A DNA stretch of 37,466 nt from assembly GCA_903871545.1 (NCBI GenBank), contig CAIQHG010000080.1, positions 1 to 37,466 on the forward strand. Reading direction: 5' to 3'. The position numbers were made by a program, and so were the translations under genes. The stretch is from an uncultured Burkholderiales bacterium (GTDB lineage: Bacteria > Pseudomonadota > Gammaproteobacteria > Burkholderiales > Burkholderiaceae_C). Under the pieces are notes generated by a model. That model had not been told where the DNA came from. It saw only the letters and a list, made by a program, of their open reading frames with translations, and did no database searches. Positions 16,599 through 24,063 of the stretch are shown in pieces. How positions within the stretch are numbered: the first letter of the stretch is position 1; each line of letters begins with the position of its first letter.

Positions 16599-17543
16599 TT
16601 ATTTCGGTTGTTCGTCTTGATGTTTTTTAAGCGCCATTAGGCGGTTGTCTCTCCATCTTGAGCGTTCGCTGATCTGCTCTGAATCAAGTATTTGTCTTCT
16701 TTCGTCTTCAATTTTCTTAATTACTGTTGCGCTCCAGGGATTATCTTTTTGAGTTTTAGAGACGTCTGCATAGGTTTGACCATACCGTGCGGCGTAATCT
16801 GTGACCCCGGCGGGTGCGTTAAGGTCGATTGTTTCAAAAGGTCCCATGAAAGACCATCTAAGCCCTAAACCGTATTTCATAACTTTGTCAAGATCCGCGG
16901 AACTAGCATACCCTTCCTCGTACAAGTTGAGCATTTCGTTGAGAACTGCCCCCTGGACTCTGTTGAGAAGAAATCCGTGAATCTCTTTTTTTACCAAAAC
17001 AGGTTCTTGCTTGATTGCTGCGTAAAACTCCATCGCTCGCTCAATCGTCTCAGTAGAGGTCCAAGGCGCAGGGCTGACCTCGACGAGTGGAATAAGATAG
17101 GGCGGGTTAGTCGGGTGTGCAACCAAGCAACGCGCACGTCCACGAAGCTTTTCAGTAAATAGGGAGGTTGGTAACCAAGAAGTAGAGCTCGCTAGTATGG
17201 TTGTGCTAGAGCAAAGCCGATCCAGATCAGAAAACAAAGCAAGTTTAGCTTCAACGGTTTCTTTAATATTTTCCTGTACGAGACTTACCCCTTGACAGGC
17301 CTCCTCCAAAGTTTGAACAGGGTGAATTCGGGCAAGTATTTGAGACACCTCCTCCTGGAGAAGTCCATATTTAAGTTTGTCCTCCAACAGTGCTTTAATC
17401 AGGAATAAACATTCACTAAGAGCCTCATTGTTTTGGTCAAATATGTTGACCTCAACCCCTGCCCTTGCAAACACGATTGCCCAGGCCCTACCAATTAAAC
17501 CAGAGCCAATAACTGCTACTTTTGCTGTGCTTAAATTAATCAT
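16599..17543 (-). CDS. NAD-dependent 3-hydroxyacid dehydrogenase, lambda-crystallin / 3-hydroxyacyl-CoA dehydrogenase type
   Basis: A 314-residue dehydrogenase. The NAD-binding motif GSGLIGRAWA begins at residue 13, and Asp36 after strand 2 favours NAD over NADP. The catalytic His143 lies in VAHPTNPPYLIPLVE, followed by the helical C-terminal domain (FLLNRVQGAVLNE, GLGLRWSFMGPFET) and the terminal RWRDNRLMALKKH. The sequence resembles lambda-crystallin (L-gulonate 3-dehydrogenase) more than fatty-acid enzymes. L-carnitine dehydrogenases are also relatives. It should oxidise a 3-hydroxy acid to the 3-keto acid. It is the first gene of a two-gene operon with BKACE copy 1, a pairing known from carnitine degradation. 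The real substrate is open. Confidence 0.88.
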   Translation of the reverse strand: MINLSTAKVAVIGSGLIGRAWAIVFARAGVEVNIFDQNNEALSECLFLIKALLEDKLKYGLLQEEVSQILARIHPVQTLEEACQGVSLVQENIKETVEAKLALFSDLDRLCSSTTILASSTSWLPTSLFTEKLRGRARCLVAHPTNPPYLIPLVEVSPAPWTSTETIERAMEFYAAIKQEPVLVKKEIHGFLLNRVQGAVLNEMLNLYEEGYASSADLDKVMKYGLGLRWSFMGPFETIDLNAPAGVTDYAARYGQTYADVSKTQKDNPWSATVIKKIEDERRQILDSEQISERSRWRDNRLMALKKHQDEQPK

Positions 17544-18110
17544 TGAGTTATTTCTTCCATCTTTTTATCAATTGAATTTTTTCGCCGGGTTTTTCCGGAT
17601 TAAAAAAATCAGTCAGTGCGAAACCAAGTGTGTCAAGATTGTCTTAGAAAGCCCATTGCGCCGACACAATTTCATTTAAATACGCGTTCTTGCTAGTACT
17701 AGCTTATCACTTTCGCTCATCCCCAAATTATCCTGTTTTACGAATCCTTTTTTTATTTCAACCCGTTCTACAGAACTTTCCTGTGTGAAATGCCAAAATT
17801 TGAGTTCAATCTATGGTAACTTTATTATCGCTCATGATTTTTAGGCCAACAAGCTCTGTCTTGCAACGCTATGCTCGGGAAACGTTTTCTTGCCCCTAAA
17901 ATTACCGTTGATTCAGATGTATTCAGCCGATAGAACTTGATCAAGGATACCGCAACGGAACTTGCCAATCTCTACTCCCGGTCGATTTTCAACTAAGGTG
18001 GGTTGCCCCGTATGTGCAGGAGTTTGCGGGCAAAGATGCTAGAAACCGAGTCCAAGGTGCCGCCCAATTAAAAAAGGGAACAATTTAAGTTTTCGGCTTA
18101 GATGGATATA

Positions 18111-18131
18111 CCTCCACTGTTTGTGTGGAGG
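18111..18131. other. Perfect 7-bp stem-loop
   Basis: CCTCCAC (18111-18117) pairs with GTGGAGG (18125-18131) around a 7-nt loop. No T tract follows. It lies in the long gene-free region. Confidence 0.5.
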
Positions 18132-18205
18132 CCGACATGCTGAAAAAACAGTGCTAAGATGGAGAAGGCGAATAATTGTCAATTACAGGTTAAAAGAGTG
18201 CCAAT

Positions 18206-18343
18206 CTACGAATTCTTGTGTTTCACAGGATGGTATTTTTCAATAAATTCTCTAAGTCCTGGTATTTTTTGCCTCCTCTCACCTTTGAAACTTAGGTAAA
18301 TCGTTTGTGTGGTAACACCTCTGCACTTTGGTCGTTGACCCAT
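18206..18343 (-). CDS. Possible 45-residue small protein
   Basis: An open frame starts at an ATG (18343) preceded by AGCGGGGG on the minus strand. It encodes a basic peptide with TTQTIYLSFKGERRQ and IPGLREFIEKYHPV. It looks protein-like, with amphipathic character, and stays open upstream of the ATG, so it may be the C-terminal relic of a longer gene. No family recognised. Confidence 0.3.
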   Translation of the reverse strand: MGQRPKCRGVTTQTIYLSFKGERRQKIPGLREFIEKYHPVKHKNS

Positions 18344-18350
18344 GAAACCC

Positions 18351-18373
18351 CCGCTATAGCCCTGGCTTAGCGG
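18351..18373. other. Imperfect hairpin CCGCTA/TAGCGG
   Basis: CCGCTA (18351-18356) pairs with TAGCGG (18368-18373). Inside, AGC pairs with GCT around CCTG, with one bulged T. It gives about nine pairs and no T tract. It lies about 100 bp before the start of the 457-residue protein gene and could be part of a leader. Confidence 0.45.
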
Positions 18374-18420
18374 AGGAAGTCTTCATATCAGTTCAATGGC
18401 TTTTAATTAGATTAAAATAG

Positions 18421-18439
18421 CCAGTTAACCCTTAACTGG
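18421..18439. promoter_or_regulatory. Perfect 8-bp inverted repeat, candidate operator or leader hairpin
   Basis: CCAGTTAA (18421-18428), spacer CCC, TTAACTGG (18432-18439), with a further AG/CT pair beyond a bulge. It ends 37 bp before the ATG of the 457-residue protein gene. An AT-rich TAAAAT just upstream could be a -10 box, which would put the repeat over the transcription start, where a repressor would act. Confidence 0.55.
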
Positions 18440-18476
18440 GCTTAAATAAGTATCATTTCATCGAGGATCATTTTTC

Positions 18477-19850
18477 ATGTCTCAAACGCTAGACCTTTTA
18501 AAAATTGCACAAGAAGAACAAAACGGCGACCTATTTAAATTGTTAGACGGCATTTACAAACGTTCAACAGTCAAACCAGAGGGCTGCCCAGATGCAATTA
18601 TTTGGGAGGGTGGAAACTCAAAAGGCGGCATCAAGCCAGTGGCGCATGCATTCACGGACATGTTTGCCCTAAACGGTACTTTAATGGCTCTAGATGTGCT
18701 CGGCTTGCCTTTTTTAGGCGTGCCGATGATGGCCCAGTTTCGCCATGACACTCATCTTAAATCTCTTGACTGGTTCGGTAAGCTTGACTACATAGCTTTG
18801 AAATGGTCAACTGCAGGGGATTTTCTTGTCAATGACGGTGGGAAAAAAGTCGTTGTCTTAGGTAAATCAGCTAACGCACCACTGCGAACTGCTGCGGGGG
18901 TATTTTGCAATGTACGCCCTTACGGTGGTATTACAAGCATACGCTTTATGCCTGGGCTGCCTTACTCGCAGGACAAGAAAAAATTCAAAGTTGAGCCTGA
19001 GACAGGAATCGTTCATACTGAGACGAACACACCGGGCGTTCGCATGGCTTATGCAGCTCGCCTGTTTCTTAAAATGGTTAACGAAACAGGACAAATTGGT
19101 CGAGTTGCAACCAAGCCTACCCAGGCTCAGGAGGATGCCATTAACGCTGGCATCATGCGTTGGCTACTCAAAGGTACAAAATTTAAACTTAAACGTCAAT
19201 ATGCCGTGGATGCTTACGAGGAGCACCGTGCAAACGTGGATGCGATCGTGGCGCTCTTACCTAAAGACTTCAAAGACGGCATGGAGAACTGGAGCGGGGA
19301 TATTTATGAGCATATTTCAGATACTAACTTTGGACTTTTGCTCCACGACTTGATTCGCCAAAGACCTTGCATTATTTACGCAACTGATTTGGATGGAGAT
19401 CGTTTAACTGACCTTATGGCCGACGCTCCCGACGTTTTAAGAGACTGGGGACAGATCATTTTGGATAAAGTCGGCGCTAAGGTCGATATGAAGAAGTTGT
19501 GGACTGAGATGGGCTTTACGATGACCAACGGCAAAGATATGACCAGTATTATGTACCGAGTTCACGGCGCGCCTATTTATGAGCAGACACTCGGCTCGGC
19601 TGACACTATGTTGCTGCGTTTGTTGGATGGTGATGAAACAGTGGGTGGTGAGAAACAGCCCTATGATCCACGCATCCATTTTGTGCTAATCAATGAAGCT
19701 TATAAAGCTGCTAATCCTGGTAACTCTGAGCTTGCCGCCTGGTTAGACGCGCAATTGGTTAAATTTGATCAAATTTACAGCCCCAATCGTCCTAAGTATA
19801 TTGACGGATACAAGGCTTTAAAGGCATCTATCAAACCTTGGGGCGTTTAA
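18477..19850 (+). CDS. Unrecognised 457-residue cytoplasmic protein in catabolic region
   Basis: A well-formed 457-residue soluble protein without signal peptide or membrane segment. The start is supported by GAGGA nine bases upstream. I do not recognise the family. Visible features are a glycine-rich IIWEGGNSKGGIKP (about 40-53), NDGGKKVVVLGKSANAPLR, a segment AGVFCNVRPYGGITSIRFMPG that looks like an active-site or binding region, a basic stretch KGTKFKLKRQY, and CIIYATDLDGDRLTDL near residue 300. It lies between the dehydrogenase/BKACE operon (divergent) and the HMG-CoA-lyase-like gene (convergent). A metabolic role in the same pathway is inference from position only. Confidence 0.75.
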   Translation: MSQTLDLLKIAQEEQNGDLFKLLDGIYKRSTVKPEGCPDAIIWEGGNSKGGIKPVAHAFTDMFALNGTLMALDVLGLPFLGVPMMAQFRHDTHLKSLDWFGKLDYIALKWSTAGDFLVNDGGKKVVVLGKSANAPLRTAAGVFCNVRPYGGITSIRFMPGLPYSQDKKKFKVEPETGIVHTETNTPGVRMAYAARLFLKMVNETGQIGRVATKPTQAQEDAINAGIMRWLLKGTKFKLKRQYAVDAYEEHRANVDAIVALLPKDFKDGMENWSGDIYEHISDTNFGLLLHDLIRQRPCIIYATDLDGDRLTDLMADAPDVLRDWGQIILDKVGAKVDMKKLWTEMGFTMTNGKDMTSIMYRVHGAPIYEQTLGSADTMLLRLLDGDETVGGEKQPYDPRIHFVLINEAYKAANPGNSELAAWLDAQLVKFDQIYSPNRPKYIDGYKALKASIKPWGV

Positions 19851-19887
19851 GACATACTCAAAGTTCCTGATAATACAGTAACAGAAT

Positions 19888-20967
19888 TTAGGCCTTGGCT
19901 TTGAGCCAAGGTCTGGGGTTCCCCTCATACACAGAGCCACCAAGTCTAAAATGTTGCGCTTCCTTAAATGTGTAGACGGCTGGAACATCTTCACTGTATA
20001 AAGTTTTTCCGCTTGGAAGTGGGCCATTGAAAGAGACTTGAGAGTGAAGAGTACGCCCAAGAATCTCAGACAGCCTGTGAGAGATTCCTATGAGCTTATC
20101 TAAATCTACAGAACACTCAATGCCTAATGTTTGAATAAGATGGACAAAATCTTCAGTTGGGATCATTCCTGTGGCTTGTCCGTTGCCACAGTAAGGGCAC
20201 CCACCGATCCCACCAATCGCAGTGTCTGCGATCAATGTGTGTCTTGAATCTAGTAATCTTATAACCTCATACATTGACAGTAAGGCCAGGCCTCGTGCAT
20301 TATGCAGATGTACGTGGTACTCGGTAATGTCGGGATATTTTTTTAAGATTGCTTCTACGTCTTTTGCTACTTCAAGAGGGGTGTTCCATGCCATTGGATC
20401 CGCAAAATCGATCCTTCTAACGGCAATGCCAGCTGCGCTCCAAGCGTCATATTGCTTTTTAATAGCTTGCATGCGCTTTTCATGTGAAATGGGACCACTC
20501 CAATTTGAACCAAAACCAGCACTTAGTCCAATAGCCGCCTCCTTTGCACCTTCCTTAACTGCTTTTTCTATCGGAAATTGCCAAGTTACTTCTTGGTCCT
20601 CAAGAGATCTATTCGTGTTTCTTTTTATGAACACACCACAAAGATGCAGGTGAGTGGCCGCCAAGGGTTCAATGCTTAAGGGGGGGGAATGATTGGCTCG
20701 CTCTATTCTTCCTCTTTCATTTAGAGCTAAAGAGAAGAAAGATACACCTGGTACGGCTTTAAGTCTCTTTACTAGCTCTAGCGTATCTCCCATTTGAGGA
20801 CTCCATTTGGGGTTGACAAAGGCCCCAACAACCAAGCGATTGATCCCGCAGTCAACCATAGCATTTAGTAGTTCAAGTTTTTCTCCTATGGTCACTCCTT
20901 CTCGCTCTATTTGTAGTCCGTCCCTGAGGGTCTCATCTGTTATCAGCACTGTGGGATAGTTTTTCAT
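19888..20967 (-). CDS. HMG-CoA lyase-like DRE-TIM enzyme
   Basis: A 359-residue enzyme of the hydroxymethylglutaryl-CoA lyase type. It has DETLRDGLQ at the N-terminus (Arg15, Asp16), the metal-binding pair HVHLHN (His220, His222), and the lyase signature GGIGGCPYCGNGQATG with the catalytic-loop Cys257, followed by TEDFVHLIQTLGI. HMG-CoA lyase splits HMG-CoA into acetoacetate and acetyl-CoA; related enzymes act on citramalyl-CoA or related hydroxyacyl-CoAs. It is longer than usual (about 300) by a C-terminal extension with VYTFKEAQHFRLGGSVYEG. An extra Cys follows two residues after the catalytic-loop Cys-Pro-Tyr. Substrate assignment is uncertain; acetoacetate chemistry fits the nearby BKACE genes. 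Confidence 0.8.
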   Translation of the reverse strand: MKNYPTVLITDETLRDGLQIEREGVTIGEKLELLNAMVDCGINRLVVGAFVNPKWSPQMGDTLELVKRLKAVPGVSFFSLALNERGRIERANHSPPLSIEPLAATHLHLCGVFIKRNTNRSLEDQEVTWQFPIEKAVKEGAKEAAIGLSAGFGSNWSGPISHEKRMQAIKKQYDAWSAAGIAVRRIDFADPMAWNTPLEVAKDVEAILKKYPDITEYHVHLHNARGLALLSMYEVIRLLDSRHTLIADTAIGGIGGCPYCGNGQATGMIPTEDFVHLIQTLGIECSVDLDKLIGISHRLSEILGRTLHSQVSFNGPLPSGKTLYSEDVPAVYTFKEAQHFRLGGSVYEGNPRPWLKAKA

Positions 20968-21032
20968 CGTTAAATCTTTTTTAAACTGTGTCTACGGTAA
21001 TTGCTTCTGGTTCATTCTAACCAAACATAACG

Positions 21033-21047
21033 ACTCTAGACTAGAGT
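21033..21047. promoter_or_regulatory. 15-bp palindrome, candidate operator
   Basis: ACTCTAG-A-CTAGAGT is a perfect inverted repeat with 7-bp arms and one central base. It lies 66 bp upstream of the HMG-CoA-lyase-like gene and about 190 bp upstream of the divergent TPR-LicD gene. Its size and position fit a binding site for a dimeric regulator. Confidence 0.5.
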
Positions 21048-21234
21048 GGTCAGTGTTCCTTCATGGAGTTCTCAGCGGCAAGCACCCAGCCCAATAAGCA
21101 GTAATCACACCTTAAAACACTTTTTTATAATCACTCTTTATCTTGGCCTTTTCGACGATCCCTACAAAGTTTCCAGCTTACGGGCTTAAAATGTCAGCGT
21201 AGATTCAAGGGATCTTTTTTAGGAGTCATTTAAA

Positions 21235-23349
21235 ATCATTACCCATAATAACGGTGTATCTGCTCCCTCATCTCAGGACTCAATCAATGAATCTCTTGAT
21301 GAATCTAAGCTAATTGCTGTGGCACTTAACATGCACCAGCAAGGAGAGCTTGCCAAAGCTAAGCAACTTTATCTAGAGGTTTTGGATCTTAATCCGAGTA
21401 ACTTTGATACGATGAACTTTTTGGGTCTAGTTGAATATCAACTAGGAAGATGGACGCCATCTATTGAATGGTTCAAGCAAGCAATTGCCATCTACCCAGC
21501 TAACCCTGATTTTTACGTTAACCTGGGTAATTCGTTAAAGCAATTAGGCAGAACTGATGATGCCATTACCCTTTATAGTGAGGCGATTAAAATAGATCAA
21601 GGCTGTGTGCAGGCTTATAAGGCCCTAGGAGATATCTGCCTATTTTTAGACAAATTTGATGAGGCAACTATCTACTTTGAGCAAGCCATTTCTAAGGACG
21701 AGGAAACAAACTCAGACACAGCTTTGCCTGAATTACAAAAATCTTCACACAAACCTTCACCTCGTTTGGAGTCATCCTACGCTCAATTGGCTTATGCACT
21801 AAGAGGTTCGGGGCGTTCAAAAGAAGCTTTACTAAATTTAGAGCGTGCAACTTTAAAACATGGTCCAACAGCTGGGTTTTATTTAAACATAGGTTTGTCC
21901 TATGAGGATTTGGGGGATTTTGAAGAAGCCGTTGCTGCCTATACTAAAGCATCCCAGTACAGGCAAAATTTTGTTGCTGCTATCTTTAACAGAGGCAATG
22001 CCCTTCAAAGGTTAAATTTATGGTCACGAGCGCTTGAGGACTATGACCTTGTGCTCGAGTGGGATAAAAACTTAGTTGCAGCCTGGTTAAATCGCGGGTT
22101 ATTGCTATACCGACAAACAAGCTTGGAGCAGGCGAGAGAGAGCTTGGGCAAAGCCGTAATACTAGACCCACAAAATGTTGAAGCACATTCCAATTTAGGT
22201 GTGGTGCTGTTTGATTTAGGGAGAATGTTAGAGGCGCTGGTTGCATTTGATAAGGCTACCCAGTGCGACCCCACTTACGCACAAGCCTTCTCAAACAAAG
22301 GTAATGTTCTTAAAGAATTGCGCCAATACGAGGCAGCTCTTCACCATTACGATCAGGCCCTAAAACTAGATCCTGACTATTTTCAGGCCTATGCGAACCG
22401 CGGCGTCGTTAATTTTGATTTAGGTAGGCTCGGTGATGCGCTAAGAGATTATGAATCAGCAATTGAGTTAAATCCACTTGACCCAATTGCGCACGCCAAT
22501 AAGGGCAACTTACTCAAAAAGAATGGAGATTTAGCGGGCGCGGTAAATCAGTTAAGCTGCGCTGTTGAAATTCAACTTGAATTAATTCAATCAGGTGGCT
22601 TAGACCGCAAAGTACGACCTCAAAAGCCAATGTTGGTGCATCTAGCCTCAAAAGTGTTAATGGATCTGCACGCATTACTTGAGACCCATCAAATCCCCTT
22701 TTTTTTAGCTTACGGAACTCTTCTGGGTATTTACAGGGATGGTGAGGTACTTCCTCACGATAAGGATTTGGATGTAGGTCTTTACTGGGATTGCCCACGC
22801 TTTAAGTTACTGAAAGTTTTAACTGAATCGGGCAATTACTGGATTGATCCAAAAAGCATTAAAGGCATTGAACAAGACACCTCCAACAGTTTGTTTAATA
22901 TGGGGGTAATTGAGAAGGGTACTGGCATCAGTATTGATTTCTTCTTCTTCAAGCCCGAAGGCCCTTATTTACTATCTGGTTTTCATCACTTGCCTTATCC
23001 TCTTATATGGAGATTTACACCGTTTAACCTTCAAAAAATCATGTACAAGGCAAAAGAATTTAAAACGCCAGGTGATCCAGAAGTTTATTTAAGGGATATT
23101 TACGGGCCAAACTGGAGGATTCCAGATGCCTATTTTGATTCCCTCGTCTCAGGTCATAACTTAGACCCAAAATCAAAGGACCTATCTAGGGTCTACGCTT
23201 ACTCCAGGCTTTTTGATCAGCTTATGGACCAAAATTGGAGAAAAGCTGCCGGTTACTGTAAGCAGTTATGTGTGTATGAGGAAACACCACTCATTACGTC
23301 TGTTCTTAAGTGTATGCTTCAACTTATTGAAAAATATAGAGAATCTTGA
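21235..23349 (+). CDS. TPR-repeat protein fused to LicD-type nucleotidyltransferase domain
   Basis: The first ATG is at 21319 (676 residues from there), but the frame is open back to a stop at 21218 and helix A of the first TPR seems to begin before that ATG. An AGGAG at 21221-21225 lies nine bases before ATC (21235) and twelve before ATT (21238), while the ATG and a GTG (21307) have no ribosome-binding site. I therefore place the start at ATC/ATT and mark it uncertain. About ten TPR units (LNPSNFDTMNFLGLVEYQLG type) fill residues 1-410 counted from the ATG. The C-terminal domain has GTLLGIYRDGEVLPHDKDLDVG (Gly466, Asp481, Asp483, Asp485), the LicD/fukutin-type nucleotidyltransferase motif. 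Such enzymes transfer phosphocholine or similar groups to surface glycans, and the downstream ugd gene fits that. Confidence 0.8.
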   Translation: MITHNNGVSAPSSQDSINESLDESKLIAVALNMHQQGELAKAKQLYLEVLDLNPSNFDTMNFLGLVEYQLGRWTPSIEWFKQAIAIYPANPDFYVNLGNSLKQLGRTDDAITLYSEAIKIDQGCVQAYKALGDICLFLDKFDEATIYFEQAISKDEETNSDTALPELQKSSHKPSPRLESSYAQLAYALRGSGRSKEALLNLERATLKHGPTAGFYLNIGLSYEDLGDFEEAVAAYTKASQYRQNFVAAIFNRGNALQRLNLWSRALEDYDLVLEWDKNLVAAWLNRGLLLYRQTSLEQARESLGKAVILDPQNVEAHSNLGVVLFDLGRMLEALVAFDKATQCDPTYAQAFSNKGNVLKELRQYEAALHHYDQALKLDPDYFQAYANRGVVNFDLGRLGDALRDYESAIELNPLDPIAHANKGNLLKKNGDLAGAVNQLSCAVEIQLELIQSGGLDRKVRPQKPMLVHLASKVLMDLHALLETHQIPFFLAYGTLLGIYRDGEVLPHDKDLDVGLYWDCPRFKLLKVLTESGNYWIDPKSIKGIEQDTSNSLFNMGVIEKGTGISIDFFFFKPEGPYLLSGFHHLPYPLIWRFTPFNLQKIMYKAKEFKTPGDPEVYLRDIYGPNWRIPDAYFDSLVSGHNLDPKSKDLSRVYAYSRLFDQLMDQNWRKAAGYCKQLCVYEETPLITSVLKCMLQLIEKYRES

Positions 23350-23456
23350 TATCTTGGTTGGGTAATTTGATTTAAAAAGTTTTAACTTGGGTATTTTGAG
23401 TTTTCTTTTATAGATTTAAAAATTGCAAGACGAAATTAACAGCTTTAATTCACGGG

Positions 23457-23472
23457 TTCAACTCGAGTTGAA
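23457..23472. promoter_or_regulatory. Perfect 16-bp palindrome before a Cys-rich exported-protein gene
   Basis: TTCAACTCGAGTTGAA is fully self-complementary. The overlapping pair TTAATTCA (23446-23453) and TGAATTAA (23469-23476) offers an alternative stem. It is 14-86 bp before the possible start codons of the next gene, so it is a candidate operator. Confidence 0.5.
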
Positions 23473-23558
23473 TTAAGACTAGAAAAATGGTATATTACAA
23501 ATTCGTAATTTATCAAATTAAGAATTTATATTCAATTTTTTCGTCTCAGGCACAAGTC

Positions 23559-23834
23559 ATGATCTACGCTAGATTTTCAATTTTTATTTGTTTTTATTTC
23601 TTTATTACCTCTGTTTTTGCTGACGAGAATCATCAGGACAATAATAACTGCAAAAGTAGAAAAACCATGGATGAACAAAATTATTGTTTAGCAATGGCTC
23701 ACAAGGACGGCACCAATTGTGAAGCGATAAAGGCCTACGAGAAAAGAGCTCACTGTTTGCACGTTATTGCCGATTTTTCACACCACAGCTTTAATTCATA
23801 CACTCCCATAAAAAAATCAGAGGAAGCTAAATAA
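23559..23834 (+). CDS. Small Cys-rich exported protein with internal duplication
   Basis: Starting at the ATG 23559 the protein has 91 residues and opens with a signal peptide (MIYARF plus a Phe/Ile-rich stretch, cleavage near VFAD). An ATG 72 bases upstream (23487) would add a non-signal-like N-terminus; neither has a strong ribosome-binding site. The mature part holds two related Cys pairs, CKSRKTMDEQNYCLAMA and CEAIKAYEKRAHCLHVIA, each about 17 residues, which suggests a duplicated disulphide hairpin. Similar C-x(11-12)-C-L motifs occur in small exported proteins of unknown function. No known domain. Confidence 0.6.
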   Translation: MIYARFSIFICFYFFITSVFADENHQDNNNCKSRKTMDEQNYCLAMAHKDGTNCEAIKAYEKRAHCLHVIADFSHHSFNSYTPIKKSEEAK

Positions 23835-24063
23835 AGAGCTTCACGTTTCATCAAGCTCACTCCCGCAGTCTGAGTTAGCTTAACCTTCCTTACATTACCT
23901 TAATTTACCTTACCTTCAAAAGCCTTTAAGGCAAATGACTTCTCACTTTCAAAGTTCCTTAATTCTTTGAGTTCCAACAAAAGTGTCACAATTCCCATCC
24001 ATAATATGTGTCAGATTAGTGAAATATTGATTGGTTAGAATGGTCATTTATTTAAGGTAGTCG

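Larger units (their letters stand above)
17544..18476. other. Long intergenic region with hairpins and gene-like fragments
   Basis: This 933-bp region between divergent genes has no full-length gene. It contains three clear inverted repeats near its right end (18111-18131, 18351-18373, 18421-18439, listed separately), a 45-residue minus-strand open frame (18206-18343) and a plus-strand open stretch without a start codon (17912-18090) ending VAPYVQEFAGKDARNRVQG. It could hold decayed genes or a structured RNA; I recognise neither. Confidence 0.45.

Noticed and set aside
17912..18090. Plus-strand open stretch ending in VAPYVQEFAGKDARNRVQG
   Set aside because: It has no ATG start and no recognised family; at most a gene remnant, so it is only mentioned in the region note.
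19388..19402. DLDGDR in the 457-residue protein, like the metal loop of phosphohexomutases
   Set aside because: The rest of the protein lacks the phosphoserine loop and domain order of that family, so the match is probably chance.
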